Shown here piece after piece: positions 35,042 through 45,317 of a DNA stretch of 64,000 nucleotides. The position numbers were made by a program, and so were the translations under genes. The notes beneath the pieces were generated by a model. That model was not told the origin of the DNA. It searched no databases and saw only the letters and a program-made list of their open reading frames with translations. Within the stretch, counting starts at the first letter, position 1; each line of letters starts with the position of its first letter. This DNA comes from Pseudomonas chlororaphis subsp. aurantiaca (GTDB lineage: Bacteria; Pseudomonadota; Gammaproteobacteria; Pseudomonadales; Pseudomonadaceae), in assembly GCF_013466605.1 (NCBI RefSeq), contig NZ_CP059162.1, positions 3,472,001 to 3,536,000 on the forward strand. Reading direction: 5' to 3'.

Positions 35042-35063
35042 ACAGCCACCTGCCGTGCCATGT

Positions 35064-35094
35064 AAAAACGCCGGGCCCAGTGCCCGGCGTTTTT
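35064..35094. terminator. Bidirectional terminator
   Basis: AAAAACGCCGGGC (35064-35076) and GCCCGGCGTTTTT (35082-35094) form a perfect 13-bp stem with loop CCAGT. A/T tails on both sides serve the SnoaL-like gene and the convergent AraC gene. Confidence 0.9.
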
Positions 35095-35104
35095 GTCTGT
35101 GGCT

Positions 35105-36109
35105 TCAGCCTTCCTGGCGATAACGCCCCGGGGTCATGCCGAACCAGCGGCGGCAGGCCTTGTGAAAGCTGCTCTGGTCGCGAAAGCCGAGCAGGGCGCC
35201 GATGTACTTGACGCTGCGCGCCGAGTTGCGCAGGAAACTGTGGGCCAGCATCAGCCGCGCCTCGTCGAGCAGGGCCGAGAAGTGCATGTCCTCGTTGCCC
35301 AGGCGCCGTTGCAGGCTGCGGCTGCTGACCCCCACCAACTGCGCGATATGCCGCAGGTCGCTGGGCCCGCCCTGGGCCAGGCGCTCGGACAATACCCGCC
35401 TTACCTGCGCGGTCATCGAGCCGTCGAGCAACAGCTTGAGGCGGCTGCGCGCGTATTCCATGTGCAGCACGTCCAGGGCCGGGTCGGCGCTGGGCAGGGC
35501 GGTCGCGCAATCGCGCGGGCTGAAGCTCAGGCTGTTGTAGGGCGCGTCGAACTGCAGGCTGGGGCCCAGCAGGCGCTCCAGGGCGCGGGTGTCCGCCGGC
35601 CGCGGGTAGGTGAAGCTCGCTGCCAGCGGTTGTGGCTTGCGTCCGGGCAGCAGCCAGTGCACCAGGCCCAGGGTCTGCGCGGCGCCGGCATCGATGAACG
35701 CCCGCGGCACCAGGCCGGGCTCGAGGGCGAGGTCGAAGCCGATCAGGGTGACGGCCTGGGGGCTGCGCTCCAGGCACAGGTAGAAGCCGTTGCTGACCAG
35801 CGAGTGATAGTCCACCAGGCGTTGCAGCGCGGTGCCCAGGGTGGCGCCGGACATCAGGGCGTAGCCGAGCACTTCCAGGTTGGCCGGGTGGGCCTTGGTG
35901 TACGCCAGCAGGCCGAGGTCCGGGTTGCCGCAGAGGTGCACGGCGTCTTGCAGCACCGCGTAGACCAGCTCCAGCCTGACGCCCATGGGGTTTTCACAGG
36001 CCTCCTGGTGGCTGCTGCCGTGGCGCTTGAGCAAGGCCTCGACCTTGATGCCGGCATCGGTCAGGACATCGGCAAGCACCCGGAAACTGGTGCCGGTCAT
36101 TCTGTGCAT
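35105..36109 (-). CDS. AraC family transcriptional regulator (Arabinose_bd type)
   Basis: A 334-residue regulator. The N-terminal two-thirds is the ligand-binding domain of the OruR/ArgR-like Pseudomonas AraC group. The C-terminal helix-turn-helix pair reads LRHIAQLVGVSSRSLQRRLG and VKYIGALLGFRDQSSFHKACRRWFGMTPGRYR. AGGA precedes ATG 36109. It is divergent from the EAL-domain gene, which is a candidate target. Ligand unknown. Confidence 0.9.
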   Translation of the reverse strand: MHRMTGTSFRVLADVLTDAGIKVEALLKRHGSSHQEACENPMGVRLELVYAVLQDAVHLCGNPDLGLLAYTKAHPANLEVLGYALMSGATLGTALQRLVDYHSLVSNGFYLCLERSPQAVTLIGFDLALEPGLVPRAFIDAGAAQTLGLVHWLLPGRKPQPLAASFTYPRPADTRALERLLGPSLQFDAPYNSLSFSPRDCATALPSADPALDVLHMEYARSRLKLLLDGSMTAQVRRVLSERLAQGGPSDLRHIAQLVGVSSRSLQRRLGNEDMHFSALLDEARLMLAHSFLRNSARSVKYIGALLGFRDQSSFHKACRRWFGMTPGRYRQEG

Positions 36110-36358
36110 AGTACTTCCTGGACTGGTGGCTAATTGATGTCATTGGCGCCGGCGCATGATCGCAATAAACCCTGGGCCACAGTCGAGAAAGGGCGGTGCG
36201 GTGTTTCCGAGGACAAACGAAAGGTATCCGGGAACACTTTCGAGCCGCTCGGGCAGGGGGGATCATAAGTGGCAATGAGCCATTATCTCGTCGGGCGCGC
36301 CGACGCATCCTGGCCCACCCACCCGGCGCGCTGTCGCCGCTTCGACTACGGATCTGTC

Positions 36359-37126
36359 ATGCAAAGCGTCAAAGATTTTTATCGGGAACTGGCGCAGGGG
36401 CGACTGGCGCTGGCCTTCCAGCCGGTGGTGTGGCTGCCCGACGCCAGCCGGGTGCTGTACCAGGAAGGTTTGCTGCGCCACGTCGAGCAGCCGGGCAATG
36501 GCGTCTACCCGTTCGCCATGCTCGAGCGCCATCAGGTGATGCATGAGCTGGACCGCAGCGTGGTGGGATGCGTGATCGAGCGCCTGCTGGAGGACGAGCA
36601 CCTGCGCCTGGGCTGCAATATTTCGGCGCAGAGCGCGATCATCGATCCGTTCTGGTCCGCCACCCTCGCGCAGTTGCGCGACGCGCCTTCGGTGGCCGCG
36701 CGGCTGGTGATCGAAATCACCGAAAGCGCCACGCCGCCGAGTCCCGAGGCGGCCATCGAGTTTGTCCTGTGCCTGCGCGAGCTGGGCTGCCGGGTGGCGG
36801 TGGACGACTTCGGCGCCGGCCTGGGTACCCTGGAATTCATCCGCCAGACCCGCCCCGACATGGTCAAGATCGACCAGGGTTACCTGCAGCGCGCCCGCAG
36901 CGAACCCAACAGCGTGCAGACCCTGAAACACCTGGTGCAGCTGTGCAAGACCCTGGCGCCCTGCGTGATCATCGAAGGCATCGAGAGCGAAGCCGACCGC
37001 GCCCTGGCCACGGCCTGCGGTGGCGAGTGGGGCCAGGGCTACCTGTTCGGCCGGCCACGGCTCGACCGCCTGGGCGCGCTATGCCGGTTGCGTGGGGTGG
37101 TGGCCGAGCGAGTGGTGGCGGACTGA
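36359..37126 (+). CDS. EAL-domain cyclic-di-GMP phosphodiesterase
   Basis: About 255 residues from ATG 36359, almost exactly one EAL domain; ATG 36275 would add 28 residues without a recognised domain. The signature is EGL (YQEGLLRHV) instead of EAL, keeping the metal-binding Glu. Other catalytic marks are present: NISAQS, the Glu of IEITES, VDDFGAG, the Lys of MVKIDQGYL, EGIES and the Gln of GQGYLFG. It is probably an active c-di-GMP hydrolase with no attached sensor. It is divergent from the AraC gene. Confidence 0.85.
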   Translation: MQSVKDFYRELAQGRLALAFQPVVWLPDASRVLYQEGLLRHVEQPGNGVYPFAMLERHQVMHELDRSVVGCVIERLLEDEHLRLGCNISAQSAIIDPFWSATLAQLRDAPSVAARLVIEITESATPPSPEAAIEFVLCLRELGCRVAVDDFGAGLGTLEFIRQTRPDMVKIDQGYLQRARSEPNSVQTLKHLVQLCKTLAPCVIIEGIESEADRALATACGGEWGQGYLFGRPRLDRLGALCRLRGVVAERVVAD

Positions 37127-37182
37127 GCGGGGGTGGTTTACTGCTGCTTGTCAGAGATGACAGCGGCGCATTTGGTGGTGCC

Positions 37183-37284
37183 ATCGCCGGCAAGTCGGAT
37201 CGCCGCCCGCTGGCTCCTACAGAGTCATGGGTGTCACCATTTCGCGTCTGGCGCGCTTCTGTAGGAGCCTGGCTTGCCAGCGAT
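37183..37284. repeat. Inverted REP pair (BIME-like)
   Basis: Two Pseudomonas REP-like units lie in opposite orientation: ATCGCCGGCAAG...GGCTCCTACA (37183-37221) and TGTAGGAGCC...CTTGCCAGCGAT (37260-37284). They occupy the gap between convergent genes. Confidence 0.7.
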
Positions 37285-37312
37285 AACGGCAGTCCATTCA
37301 CCCACGTAATCG

Positions 37313-39846
<2,534 letters not shown>

Positions 39847-41205
39847 TCAGACGCTGAGCAACAGGAACTCGCGTTCCCAGGAACTGATCACGCGCTTGAA
39901 GTTCTCGTGCTCGGCGCGTTTCACCGCCACATAGCCGCGCACGAACTTGCTGCCCAGGTAGCGCTCAAGGGTCGGGCACTCTTCCATGCGGGTCAGGGCG
40001 TCTTCGATGGTGATCGGCAGGCGCAGGTTGCGCCGCTCGTAGGCCCGGCCTTCCACCGCGGCGCTCGGCTCGATGCCCTCGACCATGCCCAGGTAACCGC
40101 ACAGCAGGCTGGCGGCGATGGCCAGGTACGGGTTGGCGTCGGCGCCGGGCAGGCGGTTTTCCACGCGCATGGCTTCCGGGCCGGAGGTCGGCACGCGCAG
40201 GCCGACGGTGCGGTTTTCTTCGCCCCATTCGACGTTGACCGGCGCCGAGGTGTCCGGCAGGAAACGACGGAACGAATTGACGTTGGGCGCGAACATCGGC
40301 AGCACCTGGGGGATGTACTTCTGCAGGCCGCCGATATGGTGGCGGAACAGCTCGCTCATGCGGCCCTCGGCGTCGGCGAAGATCGGCTTGCCGGTGGCGC
40401 TGTCGACCACGCTCTGGTGCAGGTGCATGGCGCTGCCGGGCTCGTCGGCCACCGGCTTGGCCATAAAGGTGGCGGTGACGTTGTGCTTGAGCGCGGCCTC
40501 GCGCAGGGTGCGCTTGAACACGGTGATCTGGTCGGCCAGGTCGAGGGCATCGCCGTGGCGGAAGTTGATTTCCATCTGCGCCGGGCCGTCTTCGTGGATC
40601 AGCGTGTCGAGGTCCAGGCCCTGGGCTTCGCACCAGTCGTAGACGTCCTCGAACAGCGGATCGAATTCGTTGGCGGCGTCGATGGAGAACGACTGGCGTC
40701 CGCTCTCGGCCCGGCCGGAGCGGCCCAGCGGCGCCTTCAACGGCAGGTCCGGGTCTTCGCAGCGCTGGGTCAGGTAGAACTCCATCTCCGGCGCGACGAT
40801 CGGCTGCCAGCCCTGGTCGGCGTATAGCTGCAGGACTTTCTTCAGCACGTTGCGCGGCGACAGCTCGATGGGGTTGCCGAACTTGTCGAAGGTGTCGTGG
40901 ATGACGATGGCGGTCGGCTCGATGGCCCAGGGCACCAGGTAGATGCCCGAGGCGTCGGGGCGGCAGACCATGTCGATGTCGGCCGGGTCCAGCAGGTCGT
41001 AGTAGATATCGTCGTCGACGAAGTCCCCGGTTACCGTTTGCAACAGCACACTTTCCGGCAGGCGCATGCCTCGCTCATGCAGGAACTTGTTGGTGGGCGC
41101 TATCTTGCCGCGGGCGATGCCGGTCAGGTCGCTGACCACGCATTCCACTTCGGTAATCTTGTGTTCTTTCAGCCAGGCAGACAGCTGATCGAAAGGGGCA
41201 TTCAT
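39847..41205 (-). CDS. puuA: Glutamate-putrescine ligase (glutamine synthetase family)
   Basis: A 452-residue glutamine-synthetase-fold enzyme of the PuuA/SpuB group. Segments seen are VAPEMEFYLTQ (metal-binding Glu), GPAQMEINF, the MHLHQSVVD loop, and a C-terminal NRLPGADANPYLAIAASL. It joins glutamate to putrescine with ATP, the first step of the glutamylated polyamine pathway. ATG 41205 is chosen for its GAGG site. The gene is first in an operon with the potF- and puuB-like genes. spuB is the usual Pseudomonas name. Confidence 0.9.
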   Translation of the reverse strand: MNAPFDQLSAWLKEHKITEVECVVSDLTGIARGKIAPTNKFLHERGMRLPESVLLQTVTGDFVDDDIYYDLLDPADIDMVCRPDASGIYLVPWAIEPTAIVIHDTFDKFGNPIELSPRNVLKKVLQLYADQGWQPIVAPEMEFYLTQRCEDPDLPLKAPLGRSGRAESGRQSFSIDAANEFDPLFEDVYDWCEAQGLDLDTLIHEDGPAQMEINFRHGDALDLADQITVFKRTLREAALKHNVTATFMAKPVADEPGSAMHLHQSVVDSATGKPIFADAEGRMSELFRHHIGGLQKYIPQVLPMFAPNVNSFRRFLPDTSAPVNVEWGEENRTVGLRVPTSGPEAMRVENRLPGADANPYLAIAASLLCGYLGMVEGIEPSAAVEGRAYERRNLRLPITIEDALTRMEECPTLERYLGSKFVRGYVAVKRAEHENFKRVISSWEREFLLLSV

Positions 41206-41329
41206 AAGGACCTCGTCAATGATTGTCGGTGACGCGCCAGTGCTTGGGGTGGCCCGGCAAGGCTTCCCCTGTGGCGCGTTGGCGACTATCTTGGGCAAGC
41301 CTTGCGGTTCCATCTATCCACTTTAAGCA

Positions 41330-41348
41330 GCACCAAAGCGCACCAAAA
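41330..41348. promoter_or_regulatory. 10-bp-phased direct repeat in the puuA/araC divergent region
   Basis: GCACCAAA at 41330 is repeated 10 bases later as GCACCAAAA at 41340. The site lies just upstream of the AraC gene and between it and the divergent polyamine operon. Direct repeats one helical turn apart are usual for AraC-type sites. Confidence 0.4.
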
Positions 41349-41368
41349 GAGTGCGCAAAGGTCCCTTC

Positions 41369-42274
41369 ATGACAGCGTCGACAGCTCTCCAGGTCCAGGC
41401 CTTCAACACCTTCGATGTGGCCGATCAGGTCCGTGCCACCCCGGGTTGGGTGCAGCATTACCAGCAGATGTCGCCCGGGCATTTCGCCGGGCAGGTGCGT
41501 TACCTGGACCTGCAAGGGGTGCAGATCTACGAGGAGTGCATGAACACCCGGGTCGAGCAGAATTTCAGCGCGCCCGAGGACTCCCTGGCGTTCTGTTTCG
41601 ATCGCAGCGACAACGCCCTGTACCTGCTCAACGGCGAGAGCCGCAACATCTGGATCACTCCGGAGAACTACCAGGAAATTGCCGTGGTGTTCGGCCCGGA
41701 ATTCGTCCGCGGCCATGGGCTCGACGCGCAGCGCCTCGACGGCCTGTTCCTGGCGCCGCTCAACTGCGGGCAGAACGCCTTGTTCAGCCGCTGGCTCAGC
41801 GCGACCCTGACGCGCCTGTCGCAGACCCTCGACCCACCCAGCCGTGAAGCCCTGACCCAGCAGTTGCTCGACGATTGCCTGTTTATCCTCGACAACGCCT
41901 GCGCGCGCCTGGACGGCGGCGGCCTGCGCCGGCGCGCCGAGGAGCGGGCGATCATGCAGCGGGTCGCGGAGTGGGCGGCGGACGGCCCGGAAGACAGCCT
42001 CAACCTGCTGGAGCTGTCGCAGGTGGCCGGGGTTTCCCTGCGCCAGTTGCAGGGCGCGTTCAGGGCCTTCGCCGGCATGGCACCGACCCAGTGGCTGCGC
42101 CTGCGCCGGTTGAACAGCGCGCACCGCGAACTGCTCAGCCGCGGCCCGGACGAAACCACCGTGGCCGAGGTGGCCATGCGCTGGTCGTTCTGGCACCTCG
42201 GGCGGTTTTCCAGCAGCTACCGCGCGCTGTTCAAGGAACTGCCGAGCGAGACCCTGCGTCGCGGCCAGCGTTGA
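41369..42274 (+). CDS. AraC family transcriptional regulator
   Basis: A 301-residue regulator. The N-terminal part is a cupin-like sensor of the type found with PuuB or EutR operons (FAGQVRYLDLQGVQIYEE). The C-terminal helix-turn-helix pair reads LLELSQVAGVSLRQLQGAFRAFAGMAP and VAEVAMRWSFWHLGRFSSSYRALF. It is divergent from the glutamate-putrescine ligase operon and probably controls it in response to a polyamine or aminoaldehyde. ATG 41369 is preferred; GTG 41351 is possible. Confidence 0.9.
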   Translation: MTASTALQVQAFNTFDVADQVRATPGWVQHYQQMSPGHFAGQVRYLDLQGVQIYEECMNTRVEQNFSAPEDSLAFCFDRSDNALYLLNGESRNIWITPENYQEIAVVFGPEFVRGHGLDAQRLDGLFLAPLNCGQNALFSRWLSATLTRLSQTLDPPSREALTQQLLDDCLFILDNACARLDGGGLRRRAEERAIMQRVAEWAADGPEDSLNLLELSQVAGVSLRQLQGAFRAFAGMAPTQWLRLRRLNSAHRELLSRGPDETTVAEVAMRWSFWHLGRFSSSYRALFKELPSETLRRGQR

Positions 42275-42319
42275 GGTTTCGCTGGCCGTGGGCCCGCAGG
42301 CTCGTCGCCATTTCGCACG

Positions 42320-45028
42320 TCATGCGCGGGGATCCCGGTCGGCCGAAGGGCGGCGCTGGCCATTGCGGTTCGGCCGCGGCGGCCTGGCCAGGTCATCCTC
42401 GTGCGCGCTTCCCTCAGGGTGTTCGCGCAGGTAGCGCCACAGCGCCTGGGCGATGGTATTGCCGTCGAGCCCATTGCCGAAGACCTCCTGGCCAATGCTC
42501 AAGCCGAGCTTGCGATAGCTCTCGAACTGCGCTTCGTCGAAGAACTGGTCGACGGTAGGCTGGTTGGGGAAGGACTTGTTGATCAGCGCGTAGTTCTGCA
42601 CGTCCGGCGATACCGAGGCGATCAGCCGTGGCTTGAGCACCAGGATGCGGCTGATCAGGGTGCCCGGTTCAAGGCAGGAGTAGACGTCGAGCAGCAGGGC
42701 GCAGCGGCGGTCCGCCTCTGACGGCGGGGTCTTGAAGTGCACCATGCGCCCGAACACCTTGCCCAGCACCTCGTCATCGGCGATCTGCGTGTCTTCCCTG
42801 ATCTCCAGGCCATGGTCGATGCGCGCCAGGCGGATGAGGTTGCTCAGGTCGTCGAACTGGTAATCGGGGTCGCAGCCACAGTCGCACATCACGATCAGCT
42901 CGACCTGGCGTGCCTCGCGCAGCAGTTCATAGGCCGCCGTGTTCTCGAAATGGCCGCCGTCGGAGAGGTACTGATAGTCACGCCGATGGCCATGGAAGTG
43001 CGCGGTCAATTCGTAGAACAGGTAGGTCTGGGTCGGCAGCCAGTGCGACAGCTTCAGGCCCAGGGACTGCTTGGGCTTTTCCGGCCTGCCGTCGATAAAG
43101 CGGCTGGGCCACCAGTTGCCCAGGCGCACGTTGGCCAGGCCCAGCAGCAGCGACATGCCCAGGCTGGTGGCGCGCCCCAGGCCGGTGGTGAAGGCCGCGC
43201 CGGAGATGCCTATCCATTGGCCGATGGTCAGCGGGTAGGCGATTTCCGAAGCGGGGATGTTGTCCAGGTCGCGCTGGTAGACCTTGCCGTCGAGGATAAA
43301 GCTCCCTTCGCCCTTGACGCTGCCCGGCGCCAGGCACAGCGGCTTGCCCTTGCGATCGCGCTGCACCAGTTGTTCGGCGGGGTCGACCGTGAGGTTCATG
43401 GTCACGTTGATCAGGTGCAGCGGACCGGCGCTGGGCGTGCCGTAGTAGTGCTCGACACTGATGTCGTCGTTGCTCAGCGGTTCGGCCACGCTCATGTGCT
43501 TGCGCCGTTGCTCGGGCGTGCCGTCGAAGCGCTTGCCGTTGGTGGCGCCCATGTAGGCGCGAACCAGGCGGGCGCTGTAGTAGGACTGCAAGGACGAGGT
43601 ATTGAGGAAGCCGACGAAGCGGCTGCTGACCCAGGTCAAGGCCGCCGCGACGCCCGCCAGCAGCGCCAGCCGTTGCACATAGCCGTCTTCCTGCAGGTGG
43701 ATACCACCATCGGCGGTGACCCACAGCACGAACAGCATCCACACCAGGCAGACCGCCGACAGCAACAGCAGGCCGCCGATCAGGCTCATCACCTCCAGGG
43801 GCAGCAGGCGCAGCCAGTCCGGCAGGCTCTTCTCGTCCCGCAACAGCGCCAGGCGGCGCACCAGCCAGATCAGCAGCGGGAGGATGCCGACGGTGCCCTG
43901 GGTCAGGGTCTGCAGGTGCAGGTAGATGGTTTCGGAGAGCGACACCAGGAACGCGGCGAACAGCAGCGCGCCGAGGGCCATGATGACTTGCGACAGCACC
44001 CGGGTGACCTCGACCCGGTAGTTGCGCACGGTAAAGATCCCGTCTTCGTCGTTGGCCTTGCGGGTCCGGTACTTCAGGTGCCAGATCAGCAGCCAGGCGT
44101 AGACGATGCCCAGCAGCGCGATGGCGGCGAACCCGAGGAACAGGTAGCGCACGTTCGGCCTGTCGTCCGGCTGTTGCAGCAGCGCCCAGATGCCGACGAA
44201 GACCAGCGCCATCACCGTGCATGCCGCGGCCGCCAGATTGCCCAGGGCCGGCGGATTGCTCAGGCTGTTTTTCGGCAGTACCAGCCAGTAGGCCAGGCAG
44301 CAGGGCAGCAAGCCGAGGATGAACACCGCGCCGGGCAGCAGGAACAGATTGGGCAGGTACTCCACCTGCAACAGCATCAGCAATGACAGCAGCAGGACGA
44401 TCGGCATGCCGATGACGAAGTGCAGCGACAGCCAGTTGCGCCAGGTGATCGCCAGGGCGTAGAGCGCGTCCCCCGAGCCGGTCGGGGTCAGGTAGCGGCC
44501 ATTCTCCCGGAGCCAGGCGGTGGGGCCCTTGCCGATGTCTTTTTCGCTGGAAAAGTCGATGGCGGTGCTGATACGCCCCGGCGGCTCGTAGTGCAGGACC
44601 TCATAGGCGTTGATCGCGGCGGTCCTGGCCGCTTGCTGGGCGGGCGACAGGTGCGAGGCTTCGGCGCGCTCCTGGGCCTGCTCCCGGCGCAGGCGATTGG
44701 GGATGAACAGGCTGGAGAAGAAACTGCCGATATAACCGCCGCCGCTGACCGTGGAGAGGTAGTCGAAACGTGGCAGCAGGGTGGTGGTGAGGTTGTCTTG
44801 CGGTGTTCTCGACTGGCGTGGGTTGGCCTGTTCCGGCGCATTGGCCCGGGCCATCGCCTGCAGCACCCCCAGGCAAAAGGTGGCGCTGCGGATGCCGCCG
44901 CCGGACAACGCCAGGCCCCAGGTCTTGAGGGGCTGGCCGTCCGGCGCGGGAAGGTATTTGAGACCCAATGCAGCACGGCGGTTCTCGATGCGCTTCCTTT
45001 CCCCCTCGTAGTGCTGGGTCGAGTCCAT
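42320..45028 (-). CDS. Patatin-like phospholipase split by a membrane block
   Basis: A 902-residue protein. The oxyanion loop GGGIRSA is at residues 43-49. The likely nucleophile Ser95 is in TVSGGG, a variant of the usual GxSxG elbow. The catalytic Asp690 is in SDGGHFEN. Between them, about 200-470, lie roughly seven or eight hydrophobic helices and then a soluble linker. The catalytic halves are thus expected on one face of the membrane. The start has a strong AAGGAG site at 45028. It is probably an inner-membrane lipid acyl hydrolase. Confidence 0.82.
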   Translation of the reverse strand: MDSTQHYEGERKRIENRRAALGLKYLPAPDGQPLKTWGLALSGGGIRSATFCLGVLQAMARANAPEQANPRQSRTPQDNLTTTLLPRFDYLSTVSGGGYIGSFFSSLFIPNRLRREQAQERAEASHLSPAQQAARTAAINAYEVLHYEPPGRISTAIDFSSEKDIGKGPTAWLRENGRYLTPTGSGDALYALAITWRNWLSLHFVIGMPIVLLLSLLMLLQVEYLPNLFLLPGAVFILGLLPCCLAYWLVLPKNSLSNPPALGNLAAAACTVMALVFVGIWALLQQPDDRPNVRYLFLGFAAIALLGIVYAWLLIWHLKYRTRKANDEDGIFTVRNYRVEVTRVLSQVIMALGALLFAAFLVSLSETIYLHLQTLTQGTVGILPLLIWLVRRLALLRDEKSLPDWLRLLPLEVMSLIGGLLLLSAVCLVWMLFVLWVTADGGIHLQEDGYVQRLALLAGVAAALTWVSSRFVGFLNTSSLQSYYSARLVRAYMGATNGKRFDGTPEQRRKHMSVAEPLSNDDISVEHYYGTPSAGPLHLINVTMNLTVDPAEQLVQRDRKGKPLCLAPGSVKGEGSFILDGKVYQRDLDNIPASEIAYPLTIGQWIGISGAAFTTGLGRATSLGMSLLLGLANVRLGNWWPSRFIDGRPEKPKQSLGLKLSHWLPTQTYLFYELTAHFHGHRRDYQYLSDGGHFENTAAYELLREARQVELIVMCDCGCDPDYQFDDLSNLIRLARIDHGLEIREDTQIADDEVLGKVFGRMVHFKTPPSEADRRCALLLDVYSCLEPGTLISRILVLKPRLIASVSPDVQNYALINKSFPNQPTVDQFFDEAQFESYRKLGLSIGQEVFGNGLDGNTIAQALWRYLREHPEGSAHEDDLARPPRPNRNGQRRPSADRDPRA

Positions 45029-45234
45029 GATTGCTCCTTGCAAATCAAGTAGTGGCATTGTGCAAATAGGATTAAAGCAGAACACCGTCAGATTTTTCTG
45101 AATACAAGCAGCAACTCGGGATGAAGTTCATGAAATATTCTTTATTTAGAAATGTAACTAAAAATCATCGGCTTAGAGGGTTAATACAGCTATATCAGGA
45201 TCGATGAATGCCTTGACCCCGGCCTGCAACCGCC

Positions 45235-45252
45235 GTGTAACTTGCTTGTTAC
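45235..45252 (+). promoter_or_regulatory. Candidate Pho box
   Basis: GTGTAAC-TTGC-TTGTTAC is a pair of 7-bp direct repeats spaced 4 bases apart, the architecture of PhoB sites, though matching the consensus only partly. It lies 66 bases before the phospholipase C start. Phosphate control of such enzymes is known in Pseudomonas. The match is moderate. Confidence 0.45.
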
Positions 45253-45317
45253 TTGAGGTCACTACTTTGCGTGGGTCGCTATTTCCCGCCCTGTAACTTC
45301 AAGGAATTCAATCGCGT

